A stretch of 7,332 nt of DNA, taken from contig JAIRMY010000018.1 of the NCBI GenBank assembly GCA_031258335.1, positions 1-7,332 of the forward strand. The letters run 5' to 3'. A program made the translations under genes and the position numbers. Source of the stretch: Spirochaetaceae bacterium (GTDB lineage: Bacteria > Spirochaetota > Spirochaetia > Treponematales > Breznakiellaceae). Under the pieces are notes generated by a model that saw only the letters and a list, made by a program, of their open reading frames with translations, was not told the DNA's origin and did no database searches. Shown piece after piece: positions 1-5,495 of this stretch (position 1 is the first letter of the stretch; each line of letters opens with the position of its first letter).

Positions 1-54
1 GATATGCTGTTAAAGCGGCTCTGTCATATAACTGTTATCGTAGATAGAACTTAG
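1..54 (+). CDS. rplV: 50S ribosomal protein L22, C-terminal end only
   Basis: Partial gene: only the last 17 codons and the TAG stop at 52-54 are inside the window. Reading from base 1 gives a peptide ending KRLCHITVIVDRT. This matches the conserved last strand of L22, which usually reads like RTSHITVVV followed by a few polar residues. L22 binds 23S rRNA and lines the peptide exit tunnel. Its position 15 bases upstream of rpsC is the standard place for rplV in the S10 cluster, and this supports the call more than the short peptide alone. The 5' part lies outside the window. Confidence 0.85.
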   Translation, partial: DMLLKRLCHITVIVDRT

Positions 55-69
55 AGGCTGGAGTTTAAT

Positions 70-780
70 GTGGGACAAAAAGTAAATCCAATAGGACTGC
101 GTGTAGGTATCAATCGTACCTGGTCTTCTCGCTGGTATGTTGAGCCAAGTGCGTATGCGGCTACTCTGCATGAAGACCTTAAACTGCGCTCTTATATAGT
201 CAAAATGCCCGAAACCAGGGGCGCGGACATAGCGGAACTGGAGATAATCCGTCATCCGCAGCGCATAACGATTGTTATTCATACCGCCCGCCCAGGCGTG
301 ATAATTGGCGTCAAAGGCGTGAATATCGAAAAAATAGGGTTTGAACTGCAAAAACTTGTCAGTAAAAAGATTCAACTCAAGATAAAAGAAGTGCGTAACG
401 CGGAAAACAACGCCCAAATCATAGCGCAGAATATAGCGCGTCAGTTGCTTGCCCGCGGTTCGTTTCGCAGAACGATGAAACAGGCTATAGCTAACGCCGT
501 CAAAAAGGGGAATGCCCAGGGAGTCAAGGTTAGGCTCTCAGGGCGTTTGGGCGGCGCGGAAATGTCCCGCACGGAAGAGGCAAAAGAGGGACGCATCCCG
601 CTTCATACCCTGCGGGCGGATATAGAGTACGGCTTTACCGAAGCCTTCACAACTTTCGGCGCAATAGGCGTTAAAGTCTGGGTGTACAACGGCATGAAGT
701 ACGGCAAGGAACAGAAAGAGGACGCGGGCGCAATCGTCCGTAAACGCCGCGACAGAACGCCCGTCAAGGCTGAGGAATAG
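70..780 (+). CDS. rpsC: 30S ribosomal protein S3
   Basis: S3 sits on the head of the small subunit at the mRNA entry site and takes part in unwinding structured mRNA. The product has 236 residues, within the family range. It opens with GQKVNPIGLR, the typical S3 N-terminus. A type 2 KH domain carries its GxxG loop as G80-V-K-G83, within RPGVIIGVKG. The segment FRRTMKQA (residues 132-139) keeps the basic residues equivalent to E. coli R131, R132 and K135, implicated in mRNA helicase activity. The C-terminal domain has the family signature GRLGGAEMSRTE from residue 158. The start is GTG at 70, with GGAG at 60-63; the ATG at 68-70 is out of frame. The gene follows rplV by 15 bases and precedes rplP by 9. 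The N-terminal sequence recalls Treponema S3. Confidence 0.97.
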   Translation: MGQKVNPIGLRVGINRTWSSRWYVEPSAYAATLHEDLKLRSYIVKMPETRGADIAELEIIRHPQRITIVIHTARPGVIIGVKGVNIEKIGFELQKLVSKKIQLKIKEVRNAENNAQIIAQNIARQLLARGSFRRTMKQAIANAVKKGNAQGVKVRLSGRLGGAEMSRTEEAKEGRIPLHTLRADIEYGFTEAFTTFGAIGVKVWVYNGMKYGKEQKEDAGAIVRKRRDRTPVKAEE

Positions 781-789
781 GGGTAAACG

Positions 790-1215
790 ATGTTAAGTCC
801 TAAACGTGTAAGATACCGCAAGGTTCAGCGTGGAAATATGCCGGGAAACGCCACAAGGTGTAATACCGTTGTTTTTGGAGAGTATGCCCTCGTCGCGTTG
901 GAACGTATCTGGCTTACAAATAGGCAGATAGAGGCTGCCCGTGTAGCGATGAACAGGCATATCAAGCGCGGCGGTAAACTTTGGATACGGATATTTCCGG
1001 ATAAGCCCTATACCAAAAAACCCGCTGATACGCGCATGGGTAAGGGTAAGGGCGCTCCTGAGTATTGGGTAGCGGTCGTCAAACCGGGTACGGTGATGTT
1101 TGAGCTTGGCGGCGTAGACAAGGAACTTGCATCCCAGGCAATGAAACTTGCCGGAGCAAAACTTCCCATAAAGACTAAATTTGTAGTCCGCAGTGATTTT
1201 GAGTTGGGAGGCTGA
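790..1215 (+). CDS. rplP: 50S ribosomal protein L16
   Basis: L16 binds 23S rRNA near the peptidyl transferase centre and the A-site tRNA elbow, and is needed for late large-subunit assembly. The product is 141 residues, close to the usual 136-144. Hallmarks in order are an N-terminal KRVRYRKVQRG, the central TNRQIEAARVAMNRHIKRGG (residues 43-62), IRIFPDKP, TRMGKGKGAPEYWVAVVKPG (81-100) and a C-terminal LPIKTKFVVR. The RMGKGKG loop with R82 corresponds to the loop whose Arg is hydroxylated in E. coli L16; whether that happens here cannot be told. The ATG start has an AGGGG run at 779-783 overlapping the rpsC stop. The TGA stop overlaps the first ATG of rpmC by one base, which suggests coupled translation. 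Confidence 0.97.
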   Translation: MLSPKRVRYRKVQRGNMPGNATRCNTVVFGEYALVALERIWLTNRQIEAARVAMNRHIKRGGKLWIRIFPDKPYTKKPADTRMGKGKGAPEYWVAVVKPGTVMFELGGVDKELASQAMKLAGAKLPIKTKFVVRSDFELGG

Positions 1216-1217
1216 TG

Positions 1218-1424
1218 ATGAAGAATTCGTTCAAAAATCTCACCTTTCCTGAGTTGAAAGCCAAGAGGGATGAACTAAGAAAGAAGTATCTGGAACTACG
1301 CTTTGAACTGGTGATAGGTCATGTGGATAATCCGCTTAAAAAACGGACTATGCGGCGGCAGATTGCCCGCCTCAATACGCTGATAAGCCGGCAAGAGGCG
1401 GCGGATAGGGCGCGGAAGGAATAG
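1218..1424 (+). CDS. rpmC: 50S ribosomal protein L29
   Basis: L29 is a small helical hairpin protein next to L23 at the exit tunnel rim, where it helps form the docking surface for nascent-chain factors. The product has 68 residues, the usual size. It shows the family pattern of two helices: LTFPELKAKRDELRKKYLELRFE, then a short turn with DNPLKKRTMRRQIARLNTLISRQE. Two consecutive ATG codons are possible starts. The first (1215) shares its A with the rplP stop. I prefer the second (1218) because the GGAGG at 1207-1211 then lies 6 bases upstream instead of 3. The difference is one Met. A GTG-started rpsQ follows after 9 bases. Confidence 0.94.
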   Translation: MKNSFKNLTFPELKAKRDELRKKYLELRFELVIGHVDNPLKKRTMRRQIARLNTLISRQEAADRARKE

Positions 1425-1433
1425 GGTAAAACA

Positions 1434-1736
1434 GTGTCAGAACAAGCGAAAGCAGCTAAAAGCGGCAAAAAAGAATTTGTCGGGCTGGTAAAGAATACTA
1501 AACGTGTCGACGAAACCGGCAAGATTATCGGAATGAACAAAACGATAGTCGTTTCCGTCGAGACAAAGGCTTTGCACCCGCTCTATAAAAAATATGTTCG
1601 CAAAGTAAAGCGGATTAAGGCGCACGACGAAGAGAATACCGCCCGTACAGGCGATAAGGTGCGCGTCGTGGAGTGCCGTCCCATCAGCAAGGAAAAATGC
1701 TGGAAGCTGGCCGAAATCGTTGAACGGGCAAAGTAG
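1434..1736 (+). CDS. rpsQ: 30S ribosomal protein S17, with N-terminal extension and insertion
   Basis: S17 is an OB-fold primary binder of 16S rRNA (5' domain) that helps start small-subunit assembly. The product is 100 residues, against about 80-90 for most bacteria (84 in E. coli). Recognisable parts are MNKTIVVSVET (residues 34-44), HPLYKKYVRKVKRIKAHDEEN and GDKVRVVECRPISKEKCWKL, the family signature near the C-terminus. Two things make it long. There is a polar lead of about 13 residues (SEQAKAAKSGKK). There is also an insertion of about 10 residues (around 20-31, containing TKRVDETGK) between the first strand and MNKTIVV. The start is GTG at 1434, with AGGG at 1423-1426 seven bases upstream. 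A rarer start further in would shorten the lead, but no site there is better. Confidence 0.96.
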   Translation: MSEQAKAAKSGKKEFVGLVKNTKRVDETGKIIGMNKTIVVSVETKALHPLYKKYVRKVKRIKAHDEENTARTGDKVRVVECRPISKEKCWKLAEIVERAK

Positions 1737-1748
1737 GGGAGTGTTAAA

Positions 1749-2117
1749 ATGATACAAGTGGAGACATTTCTGAATGTTGCGGACAATTCAGGAGCGCGGC
1801 TGGGTCAGTGTATAATAGTGCTTGGAGGCACTAGGCGCCGTTACGCGAGTATAGGCGATATTATTGTCGTGGCGGTTAAAGAAACGCTGCCGACCTCTTC
1901 TATAAAAAAAGGCTCGGTAGAGAAGGCTGTTGTTGTCCGGACGCACAAGGAGTATAGGCGGCCTGACGGGACCTATATACGCTTTGACGATAACGCCTGC
2001 GTTATAATTGACGCGAATAGGAATCCCAAGGGTAAACGTATTTTCGGCCCGGTAGCCCGTGAGTTGCGGGATAAAGACTACATGAAGATAGTTTCCCTCG
2101 CGCCGGAAGTTTTGTAG
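1749..2117 (+). CDS. rplN: 50S ribosomal protein L14
   Basis: L14 lies on the subunit interface of the large subunit, forms intersubunit bridges with 16S rRNA, and is a docking point for assembly and silencing factors. The product is 122 residues, exactly the common length. It begins MIQVETFLNVADNSGAR, the standard L14 opening. It carries GDIIVVAVKETLP (residues 36-48), the signature VVRTHKEYRRPDG (62-74), FDDNACVIID and the C-terminal PKGKRIFGPVARELR (93-107). The ATG start follows a strong GGGGAG at 1736-1741 with a 7-base spacer. By analogy with E. coli this is the first gene of the spc part, but I see no promoter or terminator in the 12 bases between rpsQ and rplN, so the two parts look continuous here. 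Confidence 0.98.
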   Translation: MIQVETFLNVADNSGARLGQCIIVLGGTRRRYASIGDIIVVAVKETLPTSSIKKGSVEKAVVVRTHKEYRRPDGTYIRFDDNACVIIDANRNPKGKRIFGPVARELRDKDYMKIVSLAPEVL

Positions 2118-2153
2118 CGGGCGCGGAGTCAGCGGCTTGTAAGGAGCGGTAGA

Positions 2154-2483
2154 ATGTCGGTTAAAACTGAAACGCATAAGTTTAAGATAAGAAAAGAAGA
2201 TACGGTCGAAATAATTGCCGGAAAAGATAAGGGTAAGCGCGGACGTATACTGCGCATACTCAGAGACAAGGACAGAGTTGTGGTTGACGGCCTTAACCTT
2301 GTTAAAAAGACTCAGAGAAAGCGCGGCAATACTGACAGGGGCGGGATAATTGATATCGAAGCGCCGTTGCATATTTCAAATGTTATGATAGTCTGCAAAA
2401 AATGCGGCCCTACACGTATAGGATATAAGGCCGAGGGAACAGTGAAAGAACGAATCTGTAAAAAATGCGGAGAGGCTCTGTAA
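2154..2483 (+). CDS. rplX: 50S ribosomal protein L24, four-cysteine form
   Basis: L24 is an assembly-initiating protein that binds the 5' domain of 23S rRNA near the exit tunnel. The product has 109 residues. The KOW motif is DTVEIIAGKDKGKRGRILRI (residues 16-35), followed by LNLVKKTQR and GGIIDIEAPLHISNVM. The C-terminal part holds two paired cysteines, C81/C84 and C102/C105, in the pattern CKKCG-x16-CKKCG. This is the zinc-ribbon-like tail found in many bacterial L24 proteins but not in E. coli; zinc binding here is inferred. The ATG has an AAGGAG at 2141-2146, seven bases upstream, one of the clearest ribosome binding sites in the window. The preceding 36-base gap is the second-largest in the cluster. 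The TAA stop overlaps the rplE ATG by one base. Confidence 0.97.
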   Translation: MSVKTETHKFKIRKEDTVEIIAGKDKGKRGRILRILRDKDRVVVDGLNLVKKTQRKRGNTDRGGIIDIEAPLHISNVMIVCKKCGPTRIGYKAEGTVKERICKKCGEAL

Positions 2484-3181
2484 TGGGTGGAGAAAAAACA
2501 AAAAAAGCATCCGGTAAAGCGCCTGTGGATAAGAGAAAAGCCGTGTCCGGCAAGGGGGCGGCGGCAGGTAAAGGCGGCGGCGGGGCGGACAGAAAGTCCG
2601 GCGGCATTGTCGCGGGTAAAAATATTCGGACGGAAGGTTATGTGCCGCGTTTGAAGAAGATTTACAACGAGACTATAGCGCCGGAACTCATCAAGGAGTT
2701 TAGCTATTCTTCGCCCATGCAGGCGCCGCGGCTCGTTAAAATAGTGGTAAGTATGGGCGTCGGAGAGGCAATTTCCAACAAGAAACTCCTCGATTCCGCG
2801 ATCGAAGAGCTTACGTTGATTACCGGACAGAAAGCCGTGAAAACCAATGCCCGCAAGAGTATCGCAAACTTCAAAGTACGGGCAGGGCAGGAAATAGGGG
2901 CGCGGGTAACGCTGCGCGGCGCCATGATGTATGAATTCCTGGATCGCCTCGTGAACGCGGCGTTGCCGCGCGTCAAAGACTTTCGCGGTATAAGTCAGAA
3001 TGCCTTCGACGGGCACGGAAATTACGCTATGGGTATAATTGAACAAATTATATTTCCGGAGATTGATTTTGATAAGATTGAACGCATTGCGGGGCTTAAC
3101 ATTGTTATCGTAACAAGCGCAAAGACGGACGCTGAGGCCAGGGCCTTCCTTGCGAAATTCGGCATGCCGTTTAGAAAATAA
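2483..3181 (+). CDS. rplE: 50S ribosomal protein L5 with long N-terminal extension
   Basis: L5 binds 5S rRNA with L18 and contacts S13 and the P-site tRNA from the central protuberance. The product is 232 residues, against about 179 in the family. The canonical protein starts at about residue 54 (VPRLKKIYNETIAPELIKEF) and runs through SPMQAPRLVKIVVSMGVGEA (77-96), the TGQKAVKTNARKSIANFKVRAG signature (114-135), EFLDRLVNAALPRVKDFRG and a C-terminal IVTSAKTDAEARAFLAKFG. Residues 1-53 are extra: Lys, Gly and Ala rich, basic and probably disordered. The ATG at 2483 overlaps the rplX stop and has GGAGAGG at 2469-2475 with a 7-base spacer, which favours the long form. An in-frame GTG at 2642 would give exactly 179 residues. 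The gene identity is certain; the start is likely but not proven. Confidence 0.95.
   Translation: MGGEKTKKASGKAPVDKRKAVSGKGAAAGKGGGGADRKSGGIVAGKNIRTEGYVPRLKKIYNETIAPELIKEFSYSSPMQAPRLVKIVVSMGVGEAISNKKLLDSAIEELTLITGQKAVKTNARKSIANFKVRAGQEIGARVTLRGAMMYEFLDRLVNAALPRVKDFRGISQNAFDGHGNYAMGIIEQIIFPEIDFDKIERIAGLNIVIVTSAKTDAEARAFLAKFGMPFRK
2632..2644 (+). promoter_or_regulatory. Possible internal ribosome binding site and GTG start within rplE
   Basis: GGAAGG at 2632-2637 stands four bases before an in-frame GTG at 2642-2644. Starting there would give an L5 of normal length (179 residues) and leave out the unusual basic extension. The spacer is a little short and the start codon is GTG, while the upstream ATG has a better placed site. 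I therefore treat this as an alternative or secondary start. Confidence 0.3.
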
Positions 3182-3196
3182 ATTTAAGGAGCGTAC

Positions 3197-3382
3197 ATGG
3201 CAAGAAAAGCAATGATTATAAAGGCGCTCAGGACGCCAAAATATAAGAGCCGTAAGGTGAACCGTTGCAGAATCTGTGGAAGAGCAAGGGGATATTTGAG
3301 TAAATTTGAAATGTGCCGCCTTTGTTTTCGTAAATTGGCAAGCGAAGGGCTTATACCCGGCGTTACAAAATCAAGTTGGTAG
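3197..3382 (+). CDS. rpsN: 30S ribosomal protein S14, zinc-binding type Z
   Basis: S14 binds the 3' domain of 16S rRNA in the small-subunit head late in assembly. At 61 residues this is the short, zinc-binding form (also called rpsZ or S14 type Z), not the roughly 100-residue zinc-free form. All four ligands are visible as C24-x2-C27 and C40-x2-C43, in CRICGRARGYLSKFEMCRLC. It starts MARKAMIIKALRTPKYKSR and ends GLIPGVTKSSW, both typical. The ATG follows AAGGAG at 3186-3191 with a 5-base spacer. Its place between rplE and rpsH is universal in the spc cluster. The short form is usual in Gram-positives, spirochaetes and several other phyla. With L24 it makes two adjacent gene products that probably carry zinc. 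Confidence 0.98.
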   Translation: MARKAMIIKALRTPKYKSRKVNRCRICGRARGYLSKFEMCRLCFRKLASEGLIPGVTKSSW

Positions 3383-3391
3383 GAGGAGAGG

Positions 3392-3790
3392 ATGAGCGTT
3401 TCTGACCCGGTAGCCGATATGCTGACCAAACTCCGCAATGCCGGAATGGCGAAGCATGAAAAAGTTGACATTTCAACCTCCAGACTTAAACTTGAAATAG
3501 TCAAGATTCTAAAGACTGAAGGTTATATACGAAATTTCAAGAAAGTAACACAGGGTGGTATAAATATTATCCGTGTGTTTTTAAAATATGACGAGGAGAC
3601 GGGTCCGGTTATTCACGGTATAAAAAAAGTGTCCACTCCGGGCCGCCGCGTTTATGCCGGATACAAGAGTCTGCCGCGTGTTTTTAATGGTTTCGGTACG
3701 CTGATAGTTTCAACGTCAAGCGGAGTCACCACTGGAAAAAAAGCCGCCGAGAAAAAAGTCGGCGGTGAAGTAATCTGTATGGTTTGGTAG
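3392..3790 (+). CDS. rpsH: 30S ribosomal protein S8
   Basis: S8 binds the central domain of 16S rRNA and organises assembly of the platform. In E. coli it also represses the spc operon by binding its mRNA. The product is 132 residues, the usual length. It starts with MSVSDPVADMLTKLRNA and carries KLEIVKILKTEGYI (33-46), the middle strand region INIIRVFLKYDEE, TPGRRVYAGYKSLP and a C-terminal IVSTSSGVTTGKKAAEKKVGGEVICMVW, which is the S8 signature. The start has the most consensus-like binding site in the window, AGGAGGAG at 3381-3388, immediately after the rpsN stop. I could not identify an S8 binding mimic in the mRNA by eye, so autoregulation is only known from relatives. Confidence 0.98.
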   Translation: MSVSDPVADMLTKLRNAGMAKHEKVDISTSRLKLEIVKILKTEGYIRNFKKVTQGGINIIRVFLKYDEETGPVIHGIKKVSTPGRRVYAGYKSLPRVFNGFGTLIVSTSSGVTTGKKAAEKKVGGEVICMVW

Positions 3791-3796
3791 GGTTAT

Positions 3797-4336
3797 ATGT
3801 CGCGTATTGGAAAGATACCGGTTAAAGTTCCGGCAGGCGTTAAAGTTTCTTTTAACAACAGTACAATCACCGTAGAAGGACCTAAGGGTAAGCTGGCGCA
3901 GTCTTATCACAATGTTATAAACTTTGAGAGTAAAGACGGTGAAATTGTCGTTACGAGAGTAAATGATGAAAAACAGACAAAGTCTTTTCACGGCTTGTAC
4001 CGGAATCTGCTTAATAATATGGTTATAGGCGTATCGGCGGGGTTTACCCGCGTTCTGGTGATTAACGGAGTCGGTTACAGGGCGGAAGTTCAGGGTAGCA
4101 TCCTTGTTATGAACCTTGGATTTTCTAACGATGTGTACGTGGGAATACCGGAAGGCATCACGTTAAAGTCCGAAGCGAACGGGCGGCTTCTGATAAGCGG
4201 TATTGACAAACAAGAGGTCGGCGAGTTTGCTTCACAGATACGAAAACTTCGCGCCCCGGAACCCTACAAGGGCAAGGGCATACGGTATGAAGACGAACAT
4301 ATTAGACGGAAAGTCGGTAAATCCGGCGTTAAATAG
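3797..4336 (+). CDS. rplF: 50S ribosomal protein L6
   Basis: L6 sits at the base of the L7/L12 stalk near the sarcin-ricin loop and supports elongation factor binding. The product is 179 residues, within the usual 175-180. It contains the family's two tandem similar domains. The first begins MSRIGKIPVKVPAGVKV with VEGPKGKL (27-34). The second contains VLVINGVGYRAEVQG (86-100) and LNLGFS-like strand sequence. The diagnostic C-terminal signature is PEPYKGKGIRYEDEHIRRKVGKSG (154-177). The ATG at 3797 follows AGGG at 3789-3792 with a short 4-base spacer overlapping the rpsH stop. rplR follows after 8 bases. Nothing about it is unusual. Confidence 0.98.
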   Translation: MSRIGKIPVKVPAGVKVSFNNSTITVEGPKGKLAQSYHNVINFESKDGEIVVTRVNDEKQTKSFHGLYRNLLNNMVIGVSAGFTRVLVINGVGYRAEVQGSILVMNLGFSNDVYVGIPEGITLKSEANGRLLISGIDKQEVGEFASQIRKLRAPEPYKGKGIRYEDEHIRRKVGKSGVK

Positions 4337-4344
4337 GGATAGCT

Positions 4345-4707
4345 ATGTTACGTAAGATGTTGGAAAAAGATAGGAAGCGGTTAAGCCGGAAGATTCACAT
4401 ACGGAAAATCCTTTCAGGAACCGCGGAAAAGCCGCGTATGACGGTGACGCGGAGCAATAAAAATCTGTCTATACAGGTGATTGACGATACAAAGGGACAT
4501 ACGCTTGCCTCGGCATCGACTCTGGAAAAAGAGTTAAACGGGATAAAACCCACCGTATCCGGCGGCGCGGAGTTGGGCGAGATTATGGGAAAACGTCTTT
4601 TGGAAAAAGATATAAAGACTATTGTTTTTGACAGGAACGGCTACCTGTATCACGGCGTTGTTAAGGCAATCGCGGACGGCGCGCGGAAGGCGGGGGTCGA
4701 GTTTTGA
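4345..4707 (+). CDS. rplR: 50S ribosomal protein L18
   Basis: L18 binds 5S rRNA and, with L5, anchors it in the central protuberance. The product is 120 residues, the normal size. It has a basic N-terminal tail (KDRKRLSRKIHIRKILSG), then KPRMTVTRSNKNLSIQVIDDTKGHTLASAST (29-59) and the C-terminal VFDRNGYLYHGVVKAIADGARKAGVEF (94-120), which is the conserved end of bacterial L18. The ATG at 4345 has AGGGA at 4335-4339 five bases upstream. A second in-frame ATG at 4357 is possible but lacks a better site. The gene ends with TGA at 4705-4707. It is followed by the longest gap inside the cluster before rpsE. Confidence 0.97.
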   Translation: MLRKMLEKDRKRLSRKIHIRKILSGTAEKPRMTVTRSNKNLSIQVIDDTKGHTLASASTLEKELNGIKPTVSGGAELGEIMGKRLLEKDIKTIVFDRNGYLYHGVVKAIADGARKAGVEF

Positions 4708-4770
4708 GCGCGCGGCGTCAAGGTTTTGAAAACGCAAGTCTAGATTTTGGAAGAATTTGTTGGGGGCGGA

Positions 4771-5298
4771 ATGGATCATTCAAGAGACAGGGATAGAGAC
4801 AGAAATTCGCAGGATAGAGAAAAAGAATTCGTAGAAAAATTGGTCAAGCTGAATAGAACGGCAAAGGTCGTAAAGGGCGGACGCCGCTTTTCGTTTTCGG
4901 CATTGACCGTTGTCGGCGACCGTAAAGGCAATGTAGGTTACGGTTTCGGCAAGGCCAACGATGTTTCCGAGGCGATTCGCAAGAGCATGGATAAGGCGAA
5001 ACGGAATATGATACGCTTACCTGTTAAGCGTGGTACTATACCGCACGCGATACAAGGAACGTTTAAGTCGTCTGTGGTGCTGTTGAAGCCGGCCTGTTCC
5101 GGCACGGGCATCATTGCCGGCGGGCCGGTACGCGCCATCATGGAAGCGGGCGGCGTTACCGACGTCCTTTCTAAATCCATAGGCGCTTCGAGTCAGTATA
5201 ACGTTGTGAAAGCGACGTTTGAGTGCATTAAACAGATGATGGATGCGCGGTTAATCGCAAAAAACCGGGGCAAGCCGCTCAAAGAGCTGTGGGGGTAA
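4771..5298 (+). CDS. rpsE: 30S ribosomal protein S5 with Arg/Asp-rich N-terminus
   Basis: S5 lies near the decoding centre and mRNA entry site and influences translational accuracy. The product from this start is 175 residues, slightly over the E. coli length of 167. After the polar lead, the dsRNA-binding-like N domain runs from EFVEKLVKLNRTAKVVKGGRRFSFSALTVVGDRKGNVGYGFGKA (19-62), which includes the S5 signature. The C-terminal domain has KPACSGTGIIAGGPVRAIMEAGGVTDVLSKSIGA (106-139) and ends GKPLKELWG. The first 17 residues contain a low-complexity RDRDRDR run. I chose ATG 4771, preceded by a GGGGG run at 4762-4766. An in-frame TTG at 4747 would add 8 residues but has no binding site. A stop (TAG, 4741) lies just above it. 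Confidence 0.96.
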   Translation: MDHSRDRDRDRNSQDREKEFVEKLVKLNRTAKVVKGGRRFSFSALTVVGDRKGNVGYGFGKANDVSEAIRKSMDKAKRNMIRLPVKRGTIPHAIQGTFKSSVVLLKPACSGTGIIAGGPVRAIMEAGGVTDVLSKSIGASSQYNVVKATFECIKQMMDARLIAKNRGKPLKELWG

Positions 5299-5300
5299 TT

Positions 5301-5495
5301 ATGCCGGATGTTTCAAATGGCAGGATAAAGATACGCCTTACGCGGAGTACCATAGGCGCGCTTCCTAAACAACGGGCAACCGTCAGGTCTCTCGGACTGC
5401 GAAAAATCGGCTCGGTGGTTGAACAGGATGCAAATAGCGTGATACTTGGGATGGTCAAGAAGGTTGCCCACCTTGTCAAAGTGGAGAATATTTGA
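5301..5495 (+). CDS. rpmD: 50S ribosomal protein L30
   Basis: L30 is a small large-subunit protein that binds 23S rRNA helices; it is absent from some bacteria. The product is 64 residues, slightly more than the 58-60 typical of the family. The family pattern is clear: IKIRLTRSTIGALPKQRATVRSLGLRKIGSVVEQD (9-43), then a C-terminal GMVKKVAHLVKVENI. I chose ATG 5301, two bases after the rpsE stop, because GGGGG at 5291-5295 lies five bases upstream. An in-frame GTG at 5289 would overlap rpsE by ten bases and has no clear site. The TGA stop at 5493-5495 overlaps the rplO ATG by one base. Confidence 0.95.
   Translation: MPDVSNGRIKIRLTRSTIGALPKQRATVRSLGLRKIGSVVEQDANSVILGMVKKVAHLVKVENI

Noticed and set aside
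10..417. - strand open frame of 135 codons opposite rpsC
   Set aside because: It lies entirely across the rplV end and S3, which are certain on the + strand. The peptide has no family features.
2118..2153. Possible S8-binding autoregulatory hairpin or terminator between rplN and rplX
   Set aside because: I could not fold a convincing stem with the S8 core by eye, there is no T run, and in E. coli the site is elsewhere in the spc mRNA.
1788..3046. Long - strand open frames opposite rplN, rplX and rplE (194 and 244 codons)
   Set aside because: They are shadows of conserved + strand ribosomal genes, overlap each other, and show no recognisable protein family.
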